Source: Lepidurus packardi (taxonomy: Eukaryota; Arthropoda; Branchiopoda; Notostraca; Triopsidae). From it: 64,000 nt of DNA. The notes beneath the pieces are model-generated. The model saw only the letters and a program-made list of their open reading frames with translations. It searched no databases and was not told where the DNA came from. The DNA lies in NCBI GenBank assembly GCA_023053545.1, contig JAKZAN010000002.1, forward strand, positions 2,712,375-2,776,374, given 5' to 3'. Of this stretch, positions 50,712 through 63,188 are shown piece after piece. Position numbers and translations under genes: made by a program. The first letter of the stretch is position 1. Each line of letters starts with the position of its first letter.

Positions 50712-53700
50712 GACAAACTACATTTCCTTTCATTTTTAAAATTTAATGGCTGGGTTAATTTGTCGTGCGATTCAGAATTTAATTTCTAGCTTCACTTTCA
50801 ACTTAGTTTCCAGTTACAAAGTTAATTTACCTCCCACGCCATGGCGGCCACGAAGTCTTCAAAGGCTTGGCTTCCTCCAGAATTAGACAAAATTGACGTT
50901 TTATCTTCCTGGCCCTCCGCCACGTAAACCACCGCGATTTTGTGCGTTTCGCGACATTTCTGGCTATCCAAGTTCTTCAATTCGCGCAGTAATCTTTCAT
51001 TCTTCTTCAGCAAATTGATCTGCGATCGTTTCTCCCACGATAGCAGTCCCATTTGTGAGAAGAGCAGCCTACACAAGTAAAACGACGAATCGGGCTCATC
51101 TGGAATGGGTTCCGTTTGTCTCGAAGCAATTGCCCTGTATATAAACGATAAAAATTCTACACAAGTTCCATAGAAGTGGCGAAATAAGTGAAAACTTACG
51201 AAGGATCATAGGCATGTTTGCTAAGGTAGTCTAGCTCAAAGTTTCTTTGGTTCAAAAGCGCCGTCACGGCTTCCTCTTCTACTTCACTCGGCAAAGACTT
51301 CGGTGCAAGCGCAGGACTGGTTAAGGGCCAATCAGCGCGATGCGCACCAATGCACTCCGGACTAGTATGACCCATATAGAGCAACAAATCCTCCAAATTG
51401 TCCATATCTAGTGCGGTATCTTCGTAGATGGGTAGCACACCGATGGGGCGGTGCCTAAGGGAGCAACGAGGCGGAGATACTTGTACTGCTGCCCCGCCTG
51501 CGAGTCCCACAAATGATGATGTCATGAGCATTTCATCAGATCTGACGCGCTTGTACCCATCCCCTATTCCATTCGAGTGGCTGGTTTGCAATCGCGCATG
51601 TGCAATGTTAAAAGCCGGCAACTGCGCATGGGCCAAAGAATCGTAGCGTGACTGTCGGGTCAAGGTAGTCTCCTCTTGCAAGCCGTACAGGATCGAAGCA
51701 TCCCAACAAGCTTTCCCGCTTAAATCCCTCAAAATAACACGAACTTGCGAGGGCGCAGTTTTTAAACCTGCCGTGACTCCGCCCCCAGGTACTTCTAACG
51801 CTGGCAATTGCACTAGAGACATGAGCGTGCTTTGGTTGAGGACAAAAAATTGCACATGGGGTGACTGGAAGACGTCAGAGCTTAAATCATCACATAACGG
51901 CAAACCGGGAATGTCGTCCTGCTCCACGACTAAGGAACTCAGCCGCGAGGCGCCGATACCCAGCGGGAAATGGTTCAAATGGTTCACCAAATGCGTCATG
52001 AGCATCCGAGCGGCCAACCGTACAGAACTTAGTGGGTCGCTTGCTTGTGCACTGCGTTGAAGTCTGGTTGTAACGGAAGGTGCATTGTTATTATCGCTCA
52101 GAGGCGAACTCGGTGAAGAGGAACTCTCTTTCATGTTATCCACAGTAATGTCCAGCGTTATGTCCGTGGGACTCGTCTCGCTGACTGGAGTGCTCAGCTG
52201 TGACGACTGGCCATTGGAACCAGTCGCGACCGACTTCAAAACCTTTTGTATATATCAATAAACAATTAACGAAACAAGATTGGTTAGTACTATTTTAATT
52301 ATTCTATTAATTAACATTATGTTGCATTATTTAAATTTATTCATTCTGCGTAAGTATATCATTTTTTTTATTTGTAATAATTTAATAATTATTATTTTAA
52401 TCAGCTAATGGTATCTGAGTTAACTGCGGCAAATCGAACAACTAAAACAGCTTAAAACAATTAGCTCTACTTGTCAGTCAAGAAAATCCAAACTTAATTG
52501 ATAAATGCTGCAAACATTAAATAATATAAATAGTAATTAAGCTATTATTAAATATATGAGACAGACCTGCTGTAACTAATTAAGCAAAATGAAATTAATT
52601 AGAAAAGATACGTGCATAAATAAAAATCAGACAAGGCACAAGTAAATTTAGTAAATTTAGTCTGTTTAGGACTACCTTGAACACTGTAAACAGGAGCGAC
52701 TGGGGAGCGTCGCGTAGTAAAACGTGCTGGGGAATCCGCATACACCACTCCCCCAAGGTGAAGCTGAGGGCCAGTAGCAGTCTTTTATCTTCATCTGCGC
52801 AATGGGCCGGGGAAATAGCAGCTAAGGCGGCTAATGTATAGGCCAAGTCTTCTATAATCTTCTTCGGAATGTCCGGAAAGGATTCCAGGAGCAAAGAGGC
52901 GTGGTCGCAGAGCAGTAGGAGCATGTCACAAGCTACCTGTCCCACGGCACGATTCTTAAACTAGGAAAGCAAAAGTTTACCGTTCAACGATGCTTTGAAA
53001 TCGTTTTCGAAAAGAAACTGACGAATGAAAAGCATTACAAAAATTTGAACTTACCTCAGCAGAGGGAGCTAGACGGACTGAGGGAGATGGGGCGGCTTGC
53101 TAGGTATACGTAACAACAAAAGACGAGCAGGGAAAAAAACAAAAGAATGGACGAACAAAATAAAGAGGCAGCAAATTAGAACAAAAAATTGCTACAAAGG
53201 CTAAAGCTAGCGAACATAATACCATGCGTAACAGCTAACAAGAAAGTGAAGAAAGAGAAAAAGAATGACGAACAGACGTATTTACCCGGAGAACGGCCAG
53301 TAACACTGAAAGAACTTCTCTCATTTTGGAATGGAACGTACGGTGGATCAATTCACCATACAAGTAGAGCCCCAAATTGCAAACGCTGATGCAACGGGCC
53401 AAACCAGTGGGTTCTCGCTTCGCTGCTTTCAACAAAATAGTCACCATGTGATCCTGAACAAGAATCAATAAAGAAAATTGTAAGTTCAAAATAAGGTCCT
53501 ACCTTAATATCCGTGCAAGAAATGAGTGTAAATTCATTGGGATCAGGGCGTAGTACTGGCAAATTTGGCATTACGTGAGGGAAACATAACAAGCCTCCTA
53601 AAATCGATGTTGCTTCGGTTCGAGGACTCTATGATCAGACAATTGCATTCATTAATTAACGTTTGCTCAAAAAGAGGAAAAAAAGGGTTATTTACTCCTT

Positions 53701-56700
53701 TGATTTCATTGGAAGAAATGACAGCATTAGCAGCGTATAAAAAGTCCAACAAGAGCGAAGAAAATCCCGGCAATTGCAATGAAAGGAAGCGAGGCCCACA
53801 ATACTTGACCAAAGTGTTAATCACTTCCTGCAAGTAAATCAAATTAACTCAAATAAATGAAAGTGTTTAATTCAAAGTAATGGAAAGTTTACCGCATCGC
53901 TGCCTGCTAATCCGGTATGTAAGATCCGATAGAACTGGAGCAAATGGGTTTTGGGCAGAGGTAAATCTTGAGGCTGGATTGTTAACTGGCATAATAGACG
54001 CAAGGCGTGCAATTTGCCTTTTTGATATTCTGCTGGTAAAGAAAACGCCTGGAATACACAGAAAAACATTATTTCATTTCTTCAAACATTGACACAAACC
54101 CCCTTTCTATGGTTAATTTAACCTTATTTTTTGTCGAATATCCTAAGAGCGCTTTGTACAAAATTTGACTTACTTTGAAGCACCAGGGCGCTAATAAGGA
54201 TATAGGTGGAACAAATTCGGGCAACGGGGGAGTACTCAGGTTGTCTAGACTCACTCCTTGATTTTGTCGGATCTACCAACCCCAATTAGTAACTTTCATT
54301 GGGAAAATAACAAACCAAAGAAATACTAACTACCTTGATTAAGGTACCGCATAAATCGACGAGATACTCCATAATCTTTCCATTGATAGCAGGATCTTGT
54401 ACGTTGTGGATATCACCTAATGCTCCCAGCATCCTACGCCATAAAACTACAGCCACGTCTGGTAACCAGCCTCGAACTGTTCCTCCTGCCATCACGGATC
54501 GAGTTTCTGACAGCGAATTTGCTTCATTTGCTTCTAAAACTCCACAAAAGTTAATACTAAATCCTGTGATCCAAGCGAAATCTCACCCAGACTTCCTCCT
54601 TCTGTTCCCAGCATCTCAATCTGCAAGGGCGAATCCTTAATAGAATTGGTTTCCATCCCTGACGAAGGAGCAGGAGAAGGAGATCGTGAAGCTCCTTCAG
54701 AATCTGAGTACTGGGACAAAGCAGCTACTAAACATTAACCAAAAAATAAGAATGACAAGTTTTTAGTACTTTCATCCTTATAAAAATCGGTGCAAAGAAA
54801 ATGAGAAAAAGAAAAAACGGTCACGTAAAGCATACTCACATCGCAACAGACGGAGCGAATCCATGGATCGCGATCGTTTTCGCACACCAAAAATCCTTCT
54901 TGGAGGTCGTAAAGGCGTGAGCATCTCTTTAGAAGACGCTTTCACCTTCGCTTGGGACAGCATACGTACCAATTCCTGTTCCACCCCCGTAGGTAAGACT
55001 AAGACAAATGAAGAAAATATATTAGTTTTGATTTAGCATCAAAGAAAATCGTAAGAATCAAGAGATGATTAACAAAGTGTCAGTGGTCTCGGCCCCGGAT
55101 TCGTCAAATAAGCTTAATGGCATTCAGGTGGCTCCACTAATGAACATTTTCATTGCTTTTGGACAGTTTAATAACACAGCCGGGATATACTTTCCCAAAC
55201 GCTATGCAAATTAAGTGACGTCCGATTTAAAATTCCATAAAATCAGAAGAAAACCAAAATACCAATCGACACAGAGTAAGAATTGCTAACCTGGGACGGT
55301 AAACGGGCCAATCGGATGACTTTTATGCCTACTGCGTCCGCCTTTACGGCCATGGCTACTTCGCATACGCAGATTCCCATCGCTGAAGCTGCGCTTCAAT
55401 TTAGACTGCTGTTGGTGCCCCAAACTCCAAATATGCATCGAGTTGTCTTCAAAACTTTCCCTTCGATGCCGTACCATAGGCAGTGCAGGCCGCACATGTG
55501 CTAAACAACAATTTAGAAAGTTTCAAATCACGCCTCTTCGTCTAGTTTCTTGGATACCTATGGAAGAATCTTGAGAACGTATGGAACCACCCCCTGTAGA
55601 CCGTTCCTCGTCGTGACTGGCAGCTGGTTGATTGGACATGGGTAGATTGAGGGGTTTGGGCTTCGCGTAATGATAAGTTTGTCTCATCTCGATGCTGTCG
55701 TCCATCGTAATCCGTCCCGCGCGTCTCTTTTTGGCTTTTTGCTCACTTAAACGGTCCAAAGGCAAGTCGTTGAGGTCCAAACCGTACAAATTACGGACTA
55801 AAACCCTTGTCAAGGTTTCCATAGTTTTCTAAACTCAAATTCAACATTAACTTTCAATGAAAAATTTTTGATTTCTCGTGTTTTTTACGTACAGCCCATT
55901 CGCGAATAAGCTCCTCCCACGTGGTCAAGGACGACAAAACATTCACGAACTGATCCCACAACTCGGTCGAAACAATAACGTTCAAGTTGGCGCGAATCCA
56001 GGTGACAATCAAGGTTTGGAACAATGCTGGCGCCAGGCGCCCTCCCAGTGTGTCTTCTTTGTTCTTGGGCACTTTCTCACCCAAGACTTGCGAAGTAATT
56101 TGCAGCAATATCAGAAGTAATTGCTCCCTTGGAAGTGATTAATTACAAAAAGCCATGTATTAAAAAATATGTTAGTTTTGATTATTTTTACCAAGTTTTT
56201 TGCTCCATACGAGTATTCATCACCATATGCCTATAAATGTTCAAAACACGCTTGCAGGTATCTACCTGCTCCTCCAAGAGCACCACAGGGACAGGCGGAA
56301 TCTCCAGCAAGAATACATGGGCGGCATTGGTAATGAAAACGTGCAAAATATTCTTAAAAGAGAACAAAAAATTTCTTATACATCTCCAACTAATTCGCAA
56401 GAGATAAAAACCTGTAATCCAGCTTTGATGTGTTCCTTTTCGTTGGTTTTGAACACCAATTTAGCCTCGGCGTAGTCGACCTGAAATAAGGCGTCTTTTA
56501 TTAGACATTACACGAGTCATAAAATGTGAAATTTATAACTATCAATTACGCTATCTGCGGAATAACCAGCTGGATAAGGGCTCAGATCATCTGGTTCATG
56601 GATAAAAGGAGGGACTTCCACTTTCTTTTGGATCCAGTCCCGGTACAGTGCAATCACGCGGCGAATGGCGGCTGATTGGTGGAAAGGCAACAGAAAAGCT

Positions 56701-58401
56701 TGTCGAAAGATTTCGTTGACGAGATTTACATTTTCTCGAGTGCTAAACAAAACATCCTGCACAATTGCCATCTCAAGGCTTGGATGCTCCTCACTATTCA
56801 ATTGCAAAGAAAATTCGTTCGTTAACTCGTGTTTTGGGATGAATAGTTCAAGTTTTTCATTGCTTTTTACCCCATATAGAACAAAGAAGCTGGTTCTTTG
56901 TCTGAAACTTGGCTTAGAAAAGATGTATCCATAGCAGGGGAATTATCGTGGGTAAAACTACCTGATTTCTTTGAATCTGGGGTTAGGGCACCCACGCTGT
57001 CCGCTCCTCCTCCAAATATTGGACTGTTTAATCAAAATTATCTTAATTTGAACAGTTAGTATTACGAAATATGAAGCTACCTCGCATCTAATTTCTGCCA
57101 AACATCGGACCGGCACCAGACATGGGTATAATTGGCCATAAACTTAATAACGACAACTCTACATGGCGTATAGGGATCGCGATCAATGTGAGTCATGTGC
57201 CTCAGCTCGGGCAGTTCTATTGAGCGGTTGGGAAACAGGAAACAAAACAGCGTTAATCCATAGGCGACCTACAAACTGATGAAGTAGTCCATTTTTACCA
57301 TTAGACAGCCGGAAAACGCTGTAACTGGAAGAAAAGTCAGGGAAAATGTATGGTAGGTAGTAGCGCTTGAACTGCTCCAACAGGAAATTAAAGCTGGCTT
57401 GTTGTCTAGCGAAACTTTTGTCTCGCCATTCAATCTTTGTCACCTATAAATCGAAAAATTTGCACAAAAGCCCTACAAATTCCCTTAAATATCCATTTTA
57501 CTTGCGACACCATGTACTCCATAAGAGTTTCCAAGAAAAAACGAGTAGAATCATCTGGGGTTTTCTCACCAGGCTGCAGAGGAATGATGGGCTGTAGCTC
57601 CACAGGAACGACAACTGTTAAAATGCAAATTTTACTCGATTGTGAAGCCGATTTTTGTATGAAAAATACTAACGGTGATTTGGATCCACATAAGTCTGCT
57701 TATTAGCTGCGTAATACTGCAGGCCTTGGCCTCCAAGCGGAGCAGGAAAGCCTGGTACTAGCGTGGCAAAAATGGCGTTTAACGACGCATCGTTGGGATC
57801 AGCTAAGGCTTGATACCAAAGCAGGAAAAGCCTAAAAAAAGAGGCAACATGTAAAACAGGAAAGAAAGTCGAAGAGGAGCTACCTCGTGGCTTCTTTGCG
57901 TAACCGGAAAGTATTGCCCGGATGTAGGATTTTACGAAATATCCGACCAATGCTATGGTACTGCCATCGTTGTTGTAACAACTCAGGAAGGTAGATCAAA
58001 ATGCGTTCAAAGATCTGCAAAACACTCTCCAAATCCTCTTTTTGTGCTTTGCTACTTCCTGCAGAAACATCTTGCTTAACTTCCTATCAACATGCAATTT
58101 TGCGGGCAAAATACCTTTTAACTTTAAATTGTTCTCTGTGATGATGAAAAGGTCGTATATCAAATAATATATTTGACTGTAGTTGTTTTCAAAGAAGTTT
58201 TTGGTCTCGTAGGCATCGACATGTTCTAAAATGACGATTTATTAAGGACGTTTCGTATGGTATGTCGTATGATAAAAATAGTAATTTACCGAGGACCACT
58301 CTAAGATGCCTGAATCGGGTTGGAGTGTCTTTCTTTCCGTCCAAAAACTTCTGCAAAGACCGTTTCAAATCGGTATGAGGCTTTTTATTAAAGACATTCA
58401 T
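49837..58401 (-). CDS. RALGAPA1: Ral GTPase-activating protein subunit alpha
   Basis: Catalytic subunit of the RalGAP complex, which speeds GTP hydrolysis by RalA/RalB and acts in exocytosis and mTORC1 control with the beta subunit. I read 28 in-phase exons summing to 1,962 residues (human about 2,036). Exon limits, 5' to 3': 58401-58290, 58225-58115, 58058-57884, 57831-57674, 57614-57502, 57443-57299, 57216-57081, 57023-56871, 56793-56550, 56480-56412, 56352-56192, 56127-55893, 55828-55558, 55500-55291, 54998-54840, 54724-54587, 54533-54334, 54272-54174, 54048-53893, 53827-53696, 53628-53503, 53453-53286, 53099-53055, 52960-52676, 52242-51200, 51134-50831, 50664-50350, 50262-49837. The N-terminus [20 protein letters not shown] matches the family start. 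The Rap-GAP domain with the asparagine-thumb segment [13 protein letters not shown] and [13 protein letters not shown] lies near residues 1,720-1,820. Confidence 0.92.
50676..50708. repeat. 33-base A homopolymer in a RALGAPA intron
   Basis: An uninterrupted A run just upstream, on the gene strand, of the exon at 50664-50350, where it reads as poly-T and could add to the polypyrimidine tract. Length in the assembly may be unreliable. Confidence 0.8.
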
Positions 58402-58923
58402 CTTGAAAGATAATCTGAAGTACACATCACTTAAACTAGATTACTTCTACTAATTTCCCTAATTTTCCTCGTCACGAACACATATACCGTACAGTGCATT
58501 TGTTGATATATCCTGTCGCTTCTGTCGCCGTTCAAGGTTCCAAATTATTTACCCGCGTAGCTTGAAAATGACCAGATTCGGAAAAATTTAGCCTACATCC
58601 AGATAATTCAGAAAAATGTTTAAACATAATCGTGTATAACATCCTCATAAATAAATTGAGAACTATTACACAAGACACCAGGTATGATAATTTTTCAATG
58701 GAATTGTGCTAAAAATTAGGGAAGTTTTCCTAAAAAAAAAAGAAAATCCGAAAAGGAAATTCAAACGCCCTCATGTGGCTTTTCAGGAAAATATTTCCTC
58801 GGCCCAAGCATTAGAAGTTTGTAAACAATTTTGGGAACTCGTGCTTGCGATCGGGAAAGAAAACAGTAGCGATTTAAAGTAATTAAGTTAACTTGATTCC
58901 ACGTTGTTAATTAACATTTGCAG
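58402..58923. promoter_or_regulatory. Divergent promoter region, RALGAPA / NOL12
   Basis: About 520 bp separates two start codons that point away from each other. NOL12's ATG is directly preceded by an acceptor-like TTTGCAG, so a non-coding first exon may lie inside this region. No TATA box is seen. Confidence 0.5.
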
Positions 58924-59702
58924 ATGGGGAAACGATTAACAAGTTCAGAGCCCGTCGGAGGCCCACCAATTGTCAAGAATAAGAATAAAAATAGTCTGCA
59001 AAGCATTTTCCGTCCTTCTGGTCCACAACCACAGTCGAAGATAGGACGAAAACCTCGAAATAGGAAGAACAAAATTGAACTTGTCTTCGATGAAGGGAAG
59101 CGAAAGTAAAATTCCGAATAATTTGAATTATGAATAGATTTTTAAAAAGGTGTCTATACGTAGAGAGTTCCTCACGGGGTTTTCTCAACGAAAAGCTGAG
59201 CGAAGGCGCCACTTCGAGGAAAAACTCAAAAAGGGATTGAAAGAAGAAAGGAAGAAAATCCGAGCAGATTTACGTGACAAAATTAAGAAAGGAGCCGAAA
59301 GATCTTCAATACCAGAACTGGAGCATTTGCTCGAACCTCAGACTTTCGATCTGCCTGAGCATACCGTGACTATCACTGACTTGTCTGAAGGCAAAATAAG
59401 GGATGAGAACTTGTTCCTGGGGAGTAACAATGTACTTTTATCATATAATCGGTTTAGATGTTTAGTTGTTCTTTAACTCTTGTCTGGGTTAGGCGAGTAA
59501 CATGCCCGCAGAGTCTGAAGAAACGGAAGAGAGCAAGAAAGAGAACCAACGGAAGCTCAATCGCCAGATCACAAAAAAAATCCAGAAGACTAAAACTTAT
59601 AAGAAGAAAAGCAACTTGGATAAAGCCAAGAAAAGAGGTAAAGACCATAGAGGCAAACCTCGGGCTAGTAAAGCGAAAAAGAAGCACGGCAATAAGGGAT
59701 AA
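58924..59702 (+). CDS. NOL12: Nucleolar protein 12 family (NOL12/viriato)
   Basis: Nucleolar RNA-binding protein of the Nop25/NOL12 family, linked to ribosomal RNA processing. Three exons: 58924-59105, 59164-59431, 59493-59702, giving 219 residues (human 213). The hallmark EFLTGFSQRKAERRRHFEE lies at about 61-80, followed by a charged coiled-coil-like stretch and the conserved HTVTITDLS segment; the tail is very Lys/Arg-rich, as expected for nucleolar targeting. Exon 2 was begun after TACGTAG because only that acceptor keeps frame. It ends tail to tail with the lipocalin gene, only 116 bp between stop codons. Confidence 0.88.
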
Positions 59703-59818
59703 GTTTACTTGTTATTCAACCCAAATAAATGTCATTGCCAACTACTCATGTTTTGTTTTAACATATTTATTATCAATGGAAATAGAGATTTTTTTTTACA
59801 AAGCCACGATTCCAAAAC
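59703..59818. terminator. Facing polyadenylation signals of NOL12 and the lipocalin
   Basis: AATAAA at about 59,724 (plus, for NOL12) and AATAAA read on the minus strand at about 59,766 (for the lipocalin) lie some 40 bp apart. The two 3' ends probably overlap. Confidence 0.6.
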
Positions 59819-60612
59819 TTAATGTTGTGGGGGTGCGTAGAAGCAAGTATCTCCTTGGAACGTGGTCTGGAACTTGTTAACGTCAATACCAAAGTTGGTG
59901 AAAGCAGCCTTAGCAGCATCAACAGCTGCTTGGGTGGGTACACGTTCCCGGGTCAAGATCCAAGCATATTCGAATTTGTAGATACTAGCACTGGAGCAAG
60001 AGTAGACTGCACTGTAGCTGGTATAATCGGTGTCCAAAACCAAATAAGAGCCATTAGGGCCTACAGAACGATATTCAAGTACATTTTCGTTAGTTGCAGA
60101 TTCTCATTTTAGCTCGATTTTTGTTCAAAACACTTACGGCCAGGAAATTCCACGGTAAGATGACCGGGCTCGTCAGCGTTGGCTGCGTATGCTTTGCCAG
60201 TGATGTTGGAAAACTCACCGCTTGGAGTGATACCGATATTCTCAACGCTCACGACTCCAGTTTCTGTAGTTAATACAAAGTTAGTTTTGTTGAAGTTGAA
60301 ACGCGTTTGAGAGATGGAAAACGTACCAATTTCGGCATAAGCAGCAGCAACACAAGTATAGCCTTCTTGGAAGATGTTTTCAAAGCGAGCGAACTCGTAC
60401 CAAGTACCGGCATACTTATTAACAAAGTAAAAAAGTTGATTTTGTAAAAAAAAAAAAAAATACGGCATGTTTGGGGAAATATAAACTATACTTACGGGGA
60501 TGTAGTTGAACTCGGGTTCGGTGGTAACGGCCGGACAAGCAGATTTTACGTTGTTCAAAACGGCGGCCTGCAAGCCGAGGAAACAAGCGGAAAAAATAAT
60601 GGCGCGAATCAT
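59819..60612 (-). CDS. Secreted lipocalin, apolipoprotein D / crustacyanin-like
   Basis: Extracellular carrier of small hydrophobic molecules; ligand unknown (sterol, retinoid or carotenoid in related proteins). Three exons: 60612-60496, 60414-60138, 60060-59819, giving 211 residues. A signal peptide (MIRAIIFSACFLGLQA) leads. Lipocalin signature 1 is YAGTWYEFARFE (about 40-51), then the strand-rich core (TPSGEFSNITGKAY), YLVLDTDYTSYSAVY (about 140) as signature 2, and WILTRER as signature 3. Cysteines near the start of the core and in the C-terminal DTCFYAPPQH are placed for the usual disulphides. Intron positions match the start and middle of the barrel. A TATA box lies upstream. Confidence 0.88.
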
Positions 60613-60689
60613 GTTCTTGAGCTCTACGTTTTTCTCACAAATTGTGACTTGTCCTGAGCTGATTTATGAAGGCTACTTATACTCTTCTG

Positions 60690-60698
60690 TTATATAAG
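60690..60698 (-). promoter_or_regulatory. TATA box of the lipocalin gene
   Basis: TTATATAA on the minus strand, about 80 bases before the start codon at 60,612, with a TCAG initiator-like element in between. Confidence 0.6.
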
Positions 60699-61729
60699 CT
60701 TTTCGTGTGTGACGACTATACGGCACGTGGCAGGCAACACTCTTTTTGGGACCTTATCAGAATTGAACACAAGGTCCATTCACTTTTCGATTGCTAAACC
60801 AAACCTATTATCTTAATGCTTGTCAAGTGATGAGACGAAAATAAGGAGTATTATAATACACTAAATATGGGCGTCAGGCCAAAGTTCAACTCAAAATCTG
60901 GCAAATATCCCACGGTTTATTTTTTATTCTGTTTGCGTGAAATACGTAAAAATTTTAATAAATACAAAAATCTCGCTTTGAATTTCCTTAGCTTTAAGAA
61001 AGCTGTCTAGTCATATTTCTAATCTTTTCAAATTGTCGGTGTTGTCTTGCTTCACAATGAATCATAAGAAACATCTTTCGATGTGTTATCATTCAGTTAC
61101 GATTTTCGGGACTAATGACCTTCCAATTTTGCAAGCGGCAAATCGTTATAGACGTAACAATCGCAGTACCGTAACAATCGCAATTAAGCGACAAGAACAA
61201 GGCAAATTGCCTGTTGCGCTTGGTTATGAGATGGCAAAGATTGTAGAAACGTGCTTCTGGATGCTAGGCTTAAAAGCTACGGTCTTTTTAGTTCCAGCTG
61301 GGTTATTTTTGCTCACGATGGTTCGTGGCTGGCACAACGTCGCGCCCTTTATGCCGCTGCTTTGCATGTGACACAGTTGCCATTCACTCTTGGCGTTTGC
61401 TTCATCAAAACAGTTCAGCATTAGCGACGAAGCAAAAGAACTTTGCGCGCTTCTTGGCCTCATTCGAAGCAACTTTGCATAAAAGCAACCCCGGTGAACT
61501 CGTTATATCGCTTGCCAAAGCGCCAACATTTTGACAATAAAGACGAGACCTTGCCAAATCACAACCCTAAGCTTTTTGTTTATTATTGCAAATACCGTCT
61601 TAGACAGCAGACGTAAGTTCTTGAAGATAAGACGCCGGTAAGATTATTCTGAACATTTTTCCTTTTTTTGCGTATTTCCCGGCAAGTAATACATTTCTGT
61701 CTGTATCTGCAGGAGGAAGAAACGGCGCT
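60699..61729. other. Gap between the lipocalin and the EF-hand gene
   Basis: A 112-codon plus-strand frame at 61,033-61,371 has no recognised features. Toward 61,600-61,729 a donor (CCG/GTAAGA at about 61,638) and an acceptor (CTGCAG at about 61,711) suggest an intron in the 5' untranslated region of the next gene. Confidence 0.4.
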
Positions 61730-62775
61730 ATGGCAACGGTTACATCTCCAGGAGAACCTGATGGAAAAGGTAATGGGCCGGAATTTTCGTTTCAAAGTGC
61801 ACGCAAATAAAAATGTGTAATTTTTCGCAAAGCTTTGTAAAAAATAGTCAAACTTGCGATGTTTGGATTCGTAGATTTGCATACGGCGTTTGTTTTGATG
61901 GATCAAGACCAAGACGGCCGAGTTACTGCTTCGGAGATCCAAAACATGCTTAGTCATCTGGGAATCCATCTTCGGGAAGAAGTTGTGCTAAATTTAGTTC
62001 GACAAGCCAGCAAATCGGGTAAAAGCTTCGTCTTTTCAGGCTTTCAGCTGCACGCTTTACACGCTTTCCCACAGAAATGGCGTTAATGTTGATTTGTTCT
62101 CGCCTAGGGCAAGTTGACGTTGTTATTTTCCCGTTTTACGGAACTTTTTACACCAAAAGTGTGGCAGTTCTATAAATAAGGCGTGTTCTCGTGTATTTTT
62201 TTTCTGCTCCTCGCAGAGCTAAATAGTGCCAACTCGGGATAGGTGAAAGCATTTGAAAGCTGCTTTTATCATTTGTTGATTTTGTAGGATTGCCAAGAAG
62301 TTATCTTTTTAACCTTTTAAGTGTACTGTTCTTGTTACAGGGAGCTGTCTCATTAATGAAGAGGAGTTTTTGCAGTGGTTTACACTCATTCACTCCGTGT
62401 ACAAGGAAACACGAGAACCCCGAGATGGTAAATTGAACTCACATGATCATGACGAGATGACTAAAGATCTCATTGCTGCTTTCCGTGTTTTCGATCGTGA
62501 TAAAAACGGTTTTATAACAAAAGTAACAATTCTTTATTTCTGTTGTAAAGATCGATAGAAGTGTTTCGCTCTTAGGATGAATTGAAAATGGCTATGGATT
62601 TGATTGGTGAGAACGTAACCGACAGAGGGTTGAATGATTTAATTCGCATGGCGGATGTGGACAAGGACGGACGGATTAACTACGAAGGTAACATTTGCAT
62701 ACCACAATATGCTAGAGTTTTAACATAAAACTCTTTGGGTTATTTCCAACAGAATTCATCCAAATGCTGTCGTGA
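61730..62775 (+). CDS. Calmodulin-like EF-hand protein
   Basis: Calcium sensor of the calmodulin superfamily; target unknown. Five exons: 61730-61769, 61875-62018, 62341-62522, 62576-62687, 62753-62775, giving 166 residues. Canonical 12-residue calcium loops: DQDQDGRVTASE (hand 1), DRDKNGFITKDE (hand 3) and DVDKDGRINYEE (hand 4). The region expected for hand 2 (ASKSGSCLINEEEF) lacks the usual Asp ligands and probably does not bind calcium. Compared with calmodulin it has about 14 extra N-terminal residues, a loop insertion before hand 3 (KETREPRDGKLNSHDHDEM), and sequence too diverged to be calmodulin itself. Confidence 0.87.
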
Positions 62776-63188
62776 CAGAGCTGTTTCCTCACTAGTTTCA
62801 GTTATCAAAGAATATTTAGATAACGTATTCTAGTCCACGTAAATAACGTCCAAACTCTCGTATCGGAGCATATACTATTAGGAATCATGTTTTGCTTGCA
62901 GTGATATAATGCGGATCTGTTATACATCGCCACTAATCAGGTCGTTTATCAAAATTAATGACTAGAAAAGAATAAGGTCATTACTGGTATCATCTCTGAC
63001 AATTCATCAGAATTCATAACTTTGAATAACGCATATTGCCAGTTTGCCACAATATAATTAGCCTATGAGGCAGGGGTTTTCTTTGCTCTCAGTGTTTATA
63101 TTCTAGTTGTGGCGCCAAAACCTTACTATTGTATTGACAATAATAATAGACTTGTTTCTCGTTTTAAAATAGTCAACAAAAGGTGATT
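62776..63188. other. Gap between the EF-hand gene and POLE2
   Basis: 413 bp, A+T-rich. It presumably contains the 3' end of the EF-hand gene and the POLE2 promoter; no TATA box, repeat or RNA gene is recognised. Confidence 0.4.

Noticed and set aside
51428-52060. Plus-strand frames over the large RALGAPA exon
   Set aside because: They are shadows of a conserved 347-codon coding exon on the minus strand.
58059-58083. Upstream acceptor for RALGAPA exon 3
   Set aside because: It would create a stop after joining exon 2; the acceptor at 58,058 keeps frame and matches the family.
61033-61371. 112-codon plus-strand frame
   Set aside because: No recognisable motif or start context, and no splice partners; likely chance, though I cannot exclude a small gene.
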